A stretch of DNA of 42,439 bases from an uncultured Candidatus Saccharibacteria bacterium (lineage in GTDB: Bacteria; Patescibacteriota; Saccharimonadia; Saccharimonadales; Saccharimonadaceae): NCBI GenBank assembly GCA_947306585.1, contig CAMZGX010000002.1:1-42439 (forward strand), read 5' to 3'. Under the pieces are notes generated by a model. It searched no databases and was not told the origin of the DNA. It saw nothing but the letters and a program-made list of their open reading frames with translations. Positions 7,944 to 15,786 of the stretch are shown piece after piece (within the stretch, counting starts at the first letter, position 1; every line of letters begins with the position of its first letter). Both the position numbers and the translations under genes were made by a program.

Positions 7944-9202
7944 TAATTTCCTTTCCACCTGTAGGCTTTAAATGTAGCAGAGTTATCATAGAATGGGCCG
8001 ATCTCACCGGTACGGCCGCCGTAGCTTGCGCTGGCAATTTTACCAACACCATCAACTTCAACATACATTTCAATGTGTCCATTTGAAAGGCGTATATCAC
8101 CCGGCTTGAGTGAGCCAGCTTTATTTAGCACCTCGACAAATTTACCGGAGTTTACGACGTAGTTGTAAGTTGCACCATGGTTGGAAACGCCGCAGCAAGC
8201 GAAGTTTGGATCAACGCCAGAATATCTGAAAACGGTGGTGACGAAGGCGTCACAGCTGGCGCCAATACGAGCGTAATAATCACCGTAGTTACTGAGTCCA
8301 ACTTCAGCTAAAGCGGTTTTATAAGTATCGCGTGGAGTGAGTCCGTGACCGTGTTCTGGCCAGGCAAGGTTGATTGCAGTTTGGTTTAAATCACCATTAC
8401 CACTACCGTAGTTTGAGCAGCTAGAAAAGCCAGAGCTACCACCGAGTGAGGCATAAATAACAAATGCACCTGGTTGAAGGTTGGCTGGGCTATTTAAGCC
8501 GCCGCCATCGGTTTTAATTTGTTTCCAGTTAGGATTTTTACGAGAATCACGTTTCTCGTCAGCAAGGTTCATGACATATGGAGAACCTTCACCACGGTTA
8601 GCCTCAGCTTCTGAAAAACCAAGATCGCGAGCTTGAGAAATGTAAGCTTTGGCGGTACCGTTGTAGCGGAAGAAGAAAGTCTTTACGCCATCGTCAGTAT
8701 TGAGATTAAGACCGGCGCCATAATTATCACGAATAAGTTTTGCTACGATGTCGGTTTGGCGTTGGAATTCTGAATCAGAAATTGGGCCAGCTGGAAGGAA
8801 GGCATTACTGTTTGAACCACCAGCGGTGTATGAATAAAGCTGATATGCACCTTGACCGTTGCTTGGGTTGTAACGAACAAGTCCAGATTCACGGAAATGA
8901 AGAGCAGCGATTAGTTGCCATGAAAGACCATATTTATTAGCAGACTTTTCATAGAATGGCTTGTTCTCGGAAATCTTTTTAAGAGCATCGGCTGTTAAAA
9001 CTGGATCACCATTATAAAGCTTATTGTCGCCAGAAGTTACGGAACCGGAGCTTGGATTACAATCTTCTCCATCTGGATCGTAGTAATAAATGTAGTTTAA
9101 ATCGAATTTATCCCAAGTTTTTTCTTTTAATGCAAAAACTGCAGCACTAGAATGAAGTGTAAGAATGGTTGCGATCGAGAGAATACTTAAGAGTTTTTTC
9201 AT
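7943..9202 (-). CDS. Secreted lytic transglycosylase with C-terminal NlpC/P60-like domain
   Basis: The 419-residue protein has a signal peptide (about 1-24, ending VFA). Residues about 85-200 look like a lysozyme-type transglycosylase: SWQLIAALHFRESGL, with Glu105 as catalytic acid, then GQGAYQLYSY. Residues about 290-415 resemble an NlpC/P60 or CHAP amidase/endopeptidase: Cys317 in GASCDAFV and His376 in NGHIEMYV are the expected nucleophile and base. This pairs a glycan cutter with a peptide cutter, as VirB1-like proteins of Gram-positive T4SSs do. Its mature N-terminus (YYYDPDGEDC) resembles that of the hydrolase at 5644 (VFYNPDGKKG). The start overlaps the preceding gene's stop by 4 bases (ATGA). 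Confidence 0.8.
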   Translation of the reverse strand: MKKLLSILSIATILTLHSSAAVFALKEKTWDKFDLNYIYYYDPDGEDCNPSSGSVTSGDNKLYNGDPVLTADALKKISENKPFYEKSANKYGLSWQLIAALHFRESGLVRYNPSNGQGAYQLYSYTAGGSNSNAFLPAGPISDSEFQRQTDIVAKLIRDNYGAGLNLNTDDGVKTFFFRYNGTAKAYISQARDLGFSEAEANRGEGSPYVMNLADEKRDSRKNPNWKQIKTDGGGLNSPANLQPGAFVIYASLGGSSGFSSCSNYGSGNGDLNQTAINLAWPEHGHGLTPRDTYKTALAEVGLSNYGDYYARIGASCDAFVTTVFRYSGVDPNFACCGVSNHGATYNYVVNSGKFVEVLNKAGSLKPGDIRLSNGHIEMYVEVDGVGKIASASYGGRTGEIGPFYDNSATFKAYRWKGN

Positions 9203-11916
9203 GCTGCAAAACTCCTATTTCTGAGATCGTAAAACTCAACACTACTAAAGACGTAAGCTAAAATGTCATTCTTAATTCCCTGCTTCAAATGTAATTTGTA
9301 TTTAGTTTTTTCTTCTTCTGGTGGATGATAATTTGCGAGATAATCGTAATAATAAACTAACGCAATTACATCTTCTGCTTCATCTTTTGTCATACCAGTA
9401 TAACGAGCGATTAAGCCAGATTCGGAAGTATCGATTGGGTTAACTTCATACCAAGCTTCCTTGAAAGCAAGAACTGGTGATTTAATAGAACCGTCTTCTT
9501 TTCTGGTTTCTTCGAGTTCGATTTGAGTTGCAATGCGTTGATCTTCTGCAAAATGTTGTGCATATAATAATTCGTCGAAGTGTGGGTTGGTTTCTTCGTT
9601 CATAACACAGAATCTACCAGTTGACCAACCTTCAGTTTCTGGATCCATGTCTTCTACGGCATTAAGAAGATCAATAGCGTCATTTAAGATTGGGATTTGG
9701 TCAGCGAAACCGAAGCTAGTTTCAAATGCGGCAGCAATGTTTGCGTCGTAGACGCCAAATGGGCTATCGCGTTCATCGCAGTACATAGTTTTGTTGGCGA
9801 GGAATGAGTTTGGAATAATTTCATAAGTACCGTCAGCTTGTTTTCTAACGTTCTTTTCAAGGAAGACGACATAGTCTGGATCGTCACTTGCAAGATTCAT
9901 GACTTTTGGATGGGTAGCAGTAATTTCTTCACCATACATACCACAATCTGCGCCGATGCTTGCGAGATTCTCACAAGTTGATTGATCTGCGAAAACAGTT
10001 GAATAGTCGGTGCCAGCTAAGTCGTAGTCGACAGTATAATCTGGGTCGGTGATGCTATTGGCAAAGGTTTTAGTTGTACCCATGTTGAAAAGATTTGCAA
10101 AAGTTGTACCAACGAGATTTGAGGTATTTGCAATAGTGCTGACGACTGATGTGCTGCCAACGATAGTTGAGAAATTGCGAGCAATTTTACCATAGAAAGT
10201 GTCTGGAGATGAGGCATCGAATGGGCTCTTATTTTTGCGACCTAATTCAGATTCCATAGCGTTGGCGATTTGGGTTTGGCGAGCGTAAGCGGTTGCAGTT
10301 TCTTTAGTAGCAAGAGCTTGTCCACTTGTGCTTCTAGCAACCTTTTTATTGCCAAGTGCAGCACCTTTAACGAAGTTTTCGCCAGCTGGAATGCCAGCGA
10401 GTGAGTCAGCAGTGTTTTCAAAGAGACTCATAGCGATTTTTGGAATCATAACTGAAAGCATGGCGGTAATACCAGCTTGGAGTGCGGCGTTAATGATAGT
10501 GACCTTAGCGAGAGTTGCGATAGATTTTACGATGCCACCACCCATGAGGCCGACCGCGATAGATACGGTTGCGCCAACGGCGCGAAGACCACCGCAAACA
10601 GTGTGGCTGGTAGCGCCAAGGCCAACTGCTGCAATAGTAGAAGTCATGAAGGCTGATTCAACAGCAAAGTTTTTAGTTTGATTGAGATTTGGATTTGTAC
10701 CAGCAAGAACATTTGCGAAACCTTGAGCTTCGATTGGAGCGCCAGTGATTTCCTTTTCTTCACCAGTTTCGGCATCGGTATAAGTTGTCGTAGTAGGTTC
10801 ATTTAAGAAATTCAAAAGATAGTTTTGAGCAGCGTTGTTGCCATCGCCAGCTTTGGTTTTACTAATGTTTTCAGCATTACTTAGGAAGTAGTTGATAGCT
10901 TGATAAATTTCAGCAGCTGCGACAGTTACGGAAATCATGTTAGCAACTTTAAGTGCTGCACAAGCGAGGCTGGTGCTATCAGCAACGCGGCCAGCAATAT
11001 CCATGAGGTAGCCTTTAGCCTTAACTCTTGAATCGCCACCTTGAGAGCTGGTGACATCTTCACCGGAGCGAACTTTTTCCATGACTGGATTGCCGTCGTC
11101 ATCGTAGACTGGTTTACCATCCTCGTCAGTTTTTTGACGTTCAGTGATTGTGTTCATTGAACCAGTAGTAGCATCGTCAAAAAGATCGGTTTCAACTTTT
11201 TTATAAGCCTTGGTGTCGGCGTCAGCATCGCCGGTTTGGCGATAACTTCGATAAAGGTTTCTGGAAATACCAAGTCTCGTAAAGGCAAAGGTTGCGCTTA
11301 AATCAAAGAAGTTTGAAGTACGACCACGTTTAGCTTTAGTGAAAGCTTCGCGGAAATTAACGTCGCTACTATAAGTACTACGGAAAGTTGATGAGGTTAC
11401 TTGGATGCCAGACCAATCGAGAGTGTAACCACCTTCTCCACCGGAAACGCTAATTCCCTGGTCTTTTAAGCGGTCTTCAAAATATTCTGGAAATTCACCA
11501 CGTTTGCCGGCTAATAATTCTTCGGTAACACGAATGGTGTTTTCTGAGTAAGATCCAAACATAGTGTCAGTTGCACGAGTGATGAGGGTTTCAATTTGAT
11601 TGCCAAGTGAGCCAACCATGGTAAACATGACAAAGATAGCAGTGAAAGCTAAGCCGCCAATTAAAAGAAGCGGAAGACTCTTTTTAATTCTGGCGCCACG
11701 TGAAAGTTTACGTGATTTTTTGAAACGTTCAGCTAAATGTTTGCCGTGTCCAGTGTAGCTAAAATTCTTTTCAGTATGTTCTTCAACGTTTTTCGCAGAG
11801 TCAGTTGCGGTCTCAGTTTTTGCTTCAACTTTTGGTGTTTTAACGGCTGAAGCTTCGGCAGCGCGCAAAAAATCAGGAGTAATAGAATCTTTGCCGAAAT
11901 AAGCTTCTTTAACCAT
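9199..11916 (-). CDS. Large multi-helix membrane protein of the T4SS-like block, family unknown
   Basis: The 905-residue product has a charged cytoplasmic N-terminus (about 1-83), a strong membrane helix at about 84-108 and a large soluble region (about 110-320). Hydrophobic, alanine- and glycine-rich segments at about 320-345 and 430-500 look like further helices. A long C-terminal soluble domain (about 510-905) contains several cysteines. I recognise no motif. Its position between VirB4 and the wall hydrolases, and its size, suggest a structural channel subunit in the place where VirB6/VirB8-type proteins sit, but this is inference. Its ATG lies directly against a perfect 12-bp hairpin (11917-11947). 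It ends with a 4-base overlap with the transglycosylase gene. Confidence 0.75.
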   Translation of the reverse strand: MVKEAYFGKDSITPDFLRAAEASAVKTPKVEAKTETATDSAKNVEEHTEKNFSYTGHGKHLAERFKKSRKLSRGARIKKSLPLLLIGGLAFTAIFVMFTMVGSLGNQIETLITRATDTMFGSYSENTIRVTEELLAGKRGEFPEYFEDRLKDQGISVSGGEGGYTLDWSGIQVTSSTFRSTYSSDVNFREAFTKAKRGRTSNFFDLSATFAFTRLGISRNLYRSYRQTGDADADTKAYKKVETDLFDDATTGSMNTITERQKTDEDGKPVYDDDGNPVMEKVRSGEDVTSSQGGDSRVKAKGYLMDIAGRVADSTSLACAALKVANMISVTVAAAEIYQAINYFLSNAENISKTKAGDGNNAAQNYLLNFLNEPTTTTYTDAETGEEKEITGAPIEAQGFANVLAGTNPNLNQTKNFAVESAFMTSTIAAVGLGATSHTVCGGLRAVGATVSIAVGLMGGGIVKSIATLAKVTIINAALQAGITAMLSVMIPKIAMSLFENTADSLAGIPAGENFVKGAALGNKKVARSTSGQALATKETATAYARQTQIANAMESELGRKNKSPFDASSPDTFYGKIARNFSTIVGSTSVVSTIANTSNLVGTTFANLFNMGTTKTFANSITDPDYTVDYDLAGTDYSTVFADQSTCENLASIGADCGMYGEEITATHPKVMNLASDDPDYVVFLEKNVRKQADGTYEIIPNSFLANKTMYCDERDSPFGVYDANIAAAFETSFGFADQIPILNDAIDLLNAVEDMDPETEGWSTGRFCVMNEETNPHFDELLYAQHFAEDQRIATQIELEETRKEDGSIKSPVLAFKEAWYEVNPIDTSESGLIARYTGMTKDEAEDVIALVYYYDYLANYHPPEEEKTKYKLHLKQGIKNDILAYVFSSVEFYDLRNRSFAA

Positions 11917-11947
11917 AAAATAAGAGACCTTTTATGTCTCTTATTTT
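11917..11947 (-). promoter_or_regulatory. Perfect 12-bp inverted repeat between virB4 and the 905-residue protein gene
   Basis: On the minus strand the arms (AAAATAAGAGAC and its exact complement) flank a 7-base loop, and the last arm ends immediately before the ATG at 11916. The AAAAGG in and beside the loop is the only ribosome-binding-site-like sequence. A TGTTAAAAT extended -10 overlaps the outer arm (TAAAAT at 11948-11943). It could be a weak terminator after virB4, a translation-control hairpin, or both. Confidence 0.6.
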
Positions 11948-11980
11948 AACATCTTTTCCCCTATTTTAAAAGCATAAAAA

Positions 11981-13819
11981 CTAACGTTGCCCAGGCTGAT
12001 TCATGCGAGCAGCTGGGTTAGTTGTAATGAGTCCTTCCTCAGTCTCAGAAGCGATAACTTGAATATGAACGTGGTTTTGTCCAGCAAAGAACAAACCTTG
12101 TCCGACTGGGAAGTTAGCAAGACGTTTTTTCTCTTCTTCGGTGAGTTTGAAGACGTCTGAAAGCACATCAACCGCAGCGGCAGATTGCTTCAAAAGAAGC
12201 TGGAGTGATGAGTTGTGAACGATTGCACGACCCATTTTGCTGGACATGAAGTCTTCAACGTCCTGAGTGATAGTAGTAAGGCCAAGATAGTACTTACGAG
12301 CACGCTTAGCAAGGCTGAAGAGGAAGTTTGCGGAGTCATCATATTTCATGAGTTGCCATGCCTCATCAACGATGAGAAGGCGTTTTCTTTGATCGGCGCG
12401 AACGACGTTCCAAATGTGTGAAAGCACAATGTACATTGCAACTGGACGAAGTTCATCTTCAAGGTCACGAATGTTGAAGACAACCATTTGGTTATTGATG
12501 TCGATGTTTGATTGTTGGCTGAAGATACCTGCAAAAGTACCAGTGGTGTATTTGCGAAGACGCTGTGCGAGTTGTGGACCAGTTCCACCCATGTGAAGCA
12601 ATGTATCGTAAAGATTGATGATAGTTGGTGGAGTAGACTGATGTGTTAATGGATCAGAAGTAATACCAGCACGAGCATAAGTATCAATCAAAGCCTGATC
12701 AAGGTCAGCTTCTTCGTTTGGTGAAAGAGCTGGGGTGGCAAGACCATTTGGACCAATTTGAGTGCCACCAAGCATGAGACGGAAGAGGCCGTGAAGAGTG
12801 ACGAGGTTAGCGCGAAGCGCATCGGAAGCGTCTTCGGTATCGATTACCTTTGGAAGGTCGAATGGGTTAATACGAACATCTGAGTTAAGTGATAAACGAA
12901 CATATGAACCACCAACAGCGTCACAAAGACGTTGATACTCGTTTTCAGGGTCAATAATCAAGATTTCAGCGCCAAGCATCATTGAGCGGAGAGCTTCAAG
13001 CTTAACGGTGAAGGATTTACCTGCACCAGATTTAGCGAAGACAACCATGTTGGCGTTCTCAAGTGTGAAGCGGTCGAAAATGACGAGACCGTTGTTGTGC
13101 ATGTTGATACCATAAAGAATACCACGCTCCTGAGTAAGGTCAGCTGAGGTGAATGGGAAGGAAGTTGAAATTGCGCCAGTGTTCATGTTGCGGCGAACTT
13201 GAAGCTGATCGGTACACATTGGCATGGTGGTGTTCATTCCCTGCTCTTGCTGTGATGAAGCAACCTTTGAGAAAACCATTTGTTGGCCGAAGAGAGTTTC
13301 AATCTTGTGTTGAACGAAGTTCAATTCGTCGAGAGAATCTGCCCAAATTGTGACATAAAGACCAAAGCGGAAGAACTTTTCTGAGCCAACTTGGAGAGCG
13401 TCACGAAGTTCCTCGGCATCCTGGATAGCAGCGTCGGTTTCTGGGTTACGAATTCTTCCCTTTTCAGCATTAAGAGAGATATCAGCTTCGAGCTGAGTAA
13501 CTTTCTTACGAAGGTTTTTCATAACGATTGCAGTATCAACTGGATAAATGTACATTGAAATATCGAGCACTTCATCGATGTTGATGAGTGGTGAAAGCCA
13601 ACCAGTATAGAGTGTACGTGGATAGCCATAAACATACATAGTACGGCCATACTTAGTACCAAGACGGAAGTAGCTTGAATGAATTTCAATTGAGCTTGGA
13701 GAAATAAGATCACGGAGAGTAGTGATACCTTGCTCGAAGGCGCGCTGAATTTCTGCGTCTTCCATAGTCTGAGCTTGTGCGGCAAGCTCGGCTGCGGTGA
13801 GTTTCTTCTTCTTTGCCAT
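11981..13819 (-). CDS. virB4: VirB4-family T4SS ATPase
   Basis: This is the motor ATPase that powers pilus assembly or substrate transport at the inner membrane. The 612-residue protein has a VirB4/TrbE-type N-terminal part (about 30-230) and a RecA-like ATPase core. Walker A is AKSGAGKS at 262-269, followed by EILIIDPENEYQRL. Walker B is RLLIVDEAW at about 480-488, then GLTTITQDVEDFM with the Gln expected in this family. It is shorter than a full VirB4 (about 800). The neighbouring 260-residue TraC-like protein, which shares a TAATG stop-start, may supply the missing N-terminal portion. GGAGG precedes the ATG at 13819. Confidence 0.93.
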   Translation of the reverse strand: MAKKKKLTAAELAAQAQTMEDAEIQRAFEQGITTLRDLISPSSIEIHSSYFRLGTKYGRTMYVYGYPRTLYTGWLSPLINIDEVLDISMYIYPVDTAIVMKNLRKKVTQLEADISLNAEKGRIRNPETDAAIQDAEELRDALQVGSEKFFRFGLYVTIWADSLDELNFVQHKIETLFGQQMVFSKVASSQQEQGMNTTMPMCTDQLQVRRNMNTGAISTSFPFTSADLTQERGILYGINMHNNGLVIFDRFTLENANMVVFAKSGAGKSFTVKLEALRSMMLGAEILIIDPENEYQRLCDAVGGSYVRLSLNSDVRINPFDLPKVIDTEDASDALRANLVTLHGLFRLMLGGTQIGPNGLATPALSPNEEADLDQALIDTYARAGITSDPLTHQSTPPTIINLYDTLLHMGGTGPQLAQRLRKYTTGTFAGIFSQQSNIDINNQMVVFNIRDLEDELRPVAMYIVLSHIWNVVRADQRKRLLIVDEAWQLMKYDDSANFLFSLAKRARKYYLGLTTITQDVEDFMSSKMGRAIVHNSSLQLLLKQSAAAVDVLSDVFKLTEEEKKRLANFPVGQGLFFAGQNHVHIQVIASETEEGLITTNPAARMNQPGQR

Positions 13820-14601
13820 TATTGTGCTCCTCCCTGTTCAGGTTTTGCGCCTTTCTTTACATATGTGGTTGCCATTTTGTTGAAATCTACGAATGGTTCG
13901 CGGACTGCTGTGTCTGGGTTGTTGAAGTTATAGAAGAGTTCCGAGAGCTCTTTAGTGTTTAAGCGGACCGAGTGAATACCGATTTGGAAGAGACCAGAAA
14001 TGATCGATTCAACACGGTTGTTAATTTCAGTGACGGCTTTGTCATAGGTTGCACGATCGATTTTAGTGACGATTGGTTCCTTTGAACCGAAGACACCGGA
14101 GAAAATACCTTTAACCTGAGTTGAGGCTTTTTCAGCGTCAGCATTGGTGTAATATGGAACAACGATGAAGAATGATTTGTCCATAATGTTTGCTTCTTGG
14201 GAGAGGATGTCGATGAAGTTGATGTAATCGTCCATGAGAACGCCGAGAAGCATGTTGTCGGTGTTACGACGAATGTCGGAGAGTCTTTCAAGATAAGGGC
14301 CAATATCGACGCGCTGTGAGCGAATCATGATCTGAGTAGTGAAGTTTAATGAGTTGATGAATCCTTGATATGAGTACTCAACAGCTTCACGTTCGGTCTC
14401 GGACATGAGGTCGAAGTTGATTGATTTACAAGCAATGACAGCGCGGAATGAGCCGTCTTTCATAATTGCGAGCCCGTCACGAAGCTCGGAAATTAATAAT
14501 GTGGTTTGAGTAGCGGTGTTGCTGTCTGGGATAGGATGTTCCGCTCCGTTTGGAGCTTCCGGAATCGCCATCGCTACACCTTGTGGTTGTTGTGGATTCA
14601 T
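13819..14601 (-). CDS. TraC-like T4SS protein
   Basis: The 260-residue soluble protein has a low-complexity, Pro/Gln-rich start. Residues about 30-180 resemble the N-terminal part of TraC/VirB4-type proteins: DGLAIMKDGSFRAVIACKSINF, then SETEREAVEYSYQGFINSL and the IRSQRVDIGPYL segment. There is no Walker motif, so it is not itself an ATPase. It probably partners the VirB4 ATPase encoded immediately downstream (1-base overlap, TAATG). AGGAG precedes the ATG. The PrgI gene lies 31 bases upstream, so PrgI, TraC-like and VirB4 form one translational unit, the typical order in CPR and Gram-positive T4SS loci. Confidence 0.8.
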   Translation of the reverse strand: MNPQQPQGVAMAIPEAPNGAEHPIPDSNTATQTTLLISELRDGLAIMKDGSFRAVIACKSINFDLMSETEREAVEYSYQGFINSLNFTTQIMIRSQRVDIGPYLERLSDIRRNTDNMLLGVLMDDYINFIDILSQEANIMDKSFFIVVPYYTNADAEKASTQVKGIFSGVFGSKEPIVTKIDRATYDKAVTEINNRVESIISGLFQIGIHSVRLNTKELSELFYNFNNPDTAVREPFVDFNKMATTYVKKGAKPEQGGAQ

Positions 14602-14632
14602 CTATTTTCTCTCCTTAATCTTTTCTCGGTTA

Positions 14633-15715
14633 TTAACTAAATATTGCGGTTGGTGGGCCATAGAGGTCTGGACGGTCATTGACCGGTTTTTGCTCTTCCT
14701 GAATTGGCTTATAAAGTTGGCCAGGCTCAGTTTCGTGAGGTAGTGGCATTGACATTGGCTCAAATGTCGGAGCTTTAAGTCCAGCTTCGTTATTTTGCAT
14801 CATAGCAGCACCACCATTAGTGATACGGTGAGCTTGTTGTGCGATAGTTTGGATGGTGAAAGTATTGTTGTTGGCAAGGTCTTGCATTTGTTGGTTAATA
14901 GCAGCTTGATTAAGGGATGCTTGGGTAAGCTGCTGAATACTTGGTTGTGGTGCTGGAGCAGGAGCAGGCATTGGCATAGTAGTGACTGGTTGTGGTGCTG
15001 GTGTAGGAGTCGGATTGTAGTTTGCACCAGGAGCTTGAATTGGACGAGGCTCAAATTGTTGAGGCTGTGGTAAAGGCATAGTAGTGACTGGCTGTGGTGT
15101 TGGTGCAGGAGCTGGCTGATCGTTGACGAGATTGTCGGTACGATTGATAGCGGTGCGCATTTGAGCAACGAGCTCTTGTTTCCTAGCAGTTTGTTCCTGT
15201 TCGATAATGCGATCGATAACTGGGTTATCAGCATCAAGTACATCTTCAATAGTATCTGCTTCGGCAGCATACTCTTCTTTCATGGCAGAGTCGCCACGAA
15301 TAGCGTAACCTTCGGTATCGACGATGGTTGCGAGGAATGAAAGGCGGTGTGAAGCTTCTTCTTCAGTAATGTCGCGAACACGAGATTTTTCAACCTTCTT
15401 TGGAGCGGTAATTTTAATGGTTGATTCCCTTTGGCCGGCAGTCCAGATGCGACGGTTTGGTTTTAGATAAAAGCTAACAAGTGCAGCGAGATAAGTTTCC
15501 ATTGGCTGATCTTTGCGGATTGGTAGAGCTAAAATTCCAAAAAAGAATACAAAAGGAAGCGGAATTAACGCTAAGAGTGGGAAAAGTTGAAAAAGACCCC
15601 ACGCCCCAGCAATTCCGGCCGCAGCAATAAGTAGATAGACAAACTGACGGAAAGTAAATGGTCCGAGAAGCTTGTCTTCTGCCTCAACATCTTGAGGGAC
15701 CTTATATTGAGCCAT
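14633..15715 (-). CDS. PrgI-family (VirB3-like) membrane protein with Pro/Gln-rich tail
   Basis: The first 115 residues match the PrgI family: MAQYKVPQDVEAEDKLLGPFTFRQ, two membrane helices at about 26-42 and 45-65, then the PLRIRKDQ-like turn and FYLKPNRRIW. PrgI corresponds to VirB3, which joins the VirB4 ATPase to the inner-membrane pore. The tail (about 130-360) is unusual: disordered, rich in Pro, Gln, Ala and Thr, with two copies of a PQPVTTMP repeat also visible in the DNA. PrgI proteins usually lack such a tail, so it may bind partners in the cytoplasm. TATAAT at 15731-15726 leaves a leader of only about 3 bases, with no ribosome binding site. Confidence 0.85.
   Translation of the reverse strand: MAQYKVPQDVEAEDKLLGPFTFRQFVYLLIAAAGIAGAWGLFQLFPLLALIPLPFVFFFGILALPIRKDQPMETYLAALVSFYLKPNRRIWTAGQRESTIKITAPKKVEKSRVRDITEEEASHRLSFLATIVDTEGYAIRGDSAMKEEYAAEADTIEDVLDADNPVIDRIIEQEQTARKQELVAQMRTAINRTDNLVNDQPAPAPTPQPVTTMPLPQPQQFEPRPIQAPGANYNPTPTPAPQPVTTMPMPAPAPAPQPSIQQLTQASLNQAAINQQMQDLANNNTFTIQTIAQQAHRITNGGAAMMQNNEAGLKAPTFEPMSMPLPHETEPGQLYKPIQEEQKPVNDRPDLYGPPTAIFS
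14973..15111 (-). repeat. Two copies of a 37-bp direct repeat inside the PrgI gene
   Basis: Copies at 14973-15009 and 15075-15111 differ at three positions. They encode the repeated Pro/Gln/Thr segment around PQPVTTMPLP and PQPVTTMPMP in the disordered tail. Confidence 0.85.
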
Positions 15716-15725
15716 AGATAAATAT

Positions 15726-15731
15726 ATTATA
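15726..15731 (-). promoter_or_regulatory. -10 element of the PrgI-TraC-VirB4 transcript
   Basis: A perfect TATAAT (15731-15726) preceded by ATGT lies 10 bases before the PrgI ATG and after the terminator of the VirB6 gene. It is the only promoter-like site seen before the run of genes down to about 11981. Confidence 0.6.
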
Positions 15732-15753
15732 ACATGAGCACAATAAAAAACCT

Positions 15754-15785
15754 AAAAAATAACCCCAATTTTTGGGGTTATTTTT
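15754..15785 (-). terminator. Terminator of the VirB6-like gene
   Basis: A 9-bp stem AATAACCCC / GGGGTTATT (58-66 and 74-82 of 15700) is flanked by A and T runs, so it works on the minus strand directly after the stop at 15787. Confidence 0.85.
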
Positions 15786-15786
15786 C

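Noticed and set aside
7943-7958. GTG start at 7958 for the PEGA protein
   Set aside because: The ATG at 7943 has a good ribosome binding site and a TAATG overlap with the upstream stop.
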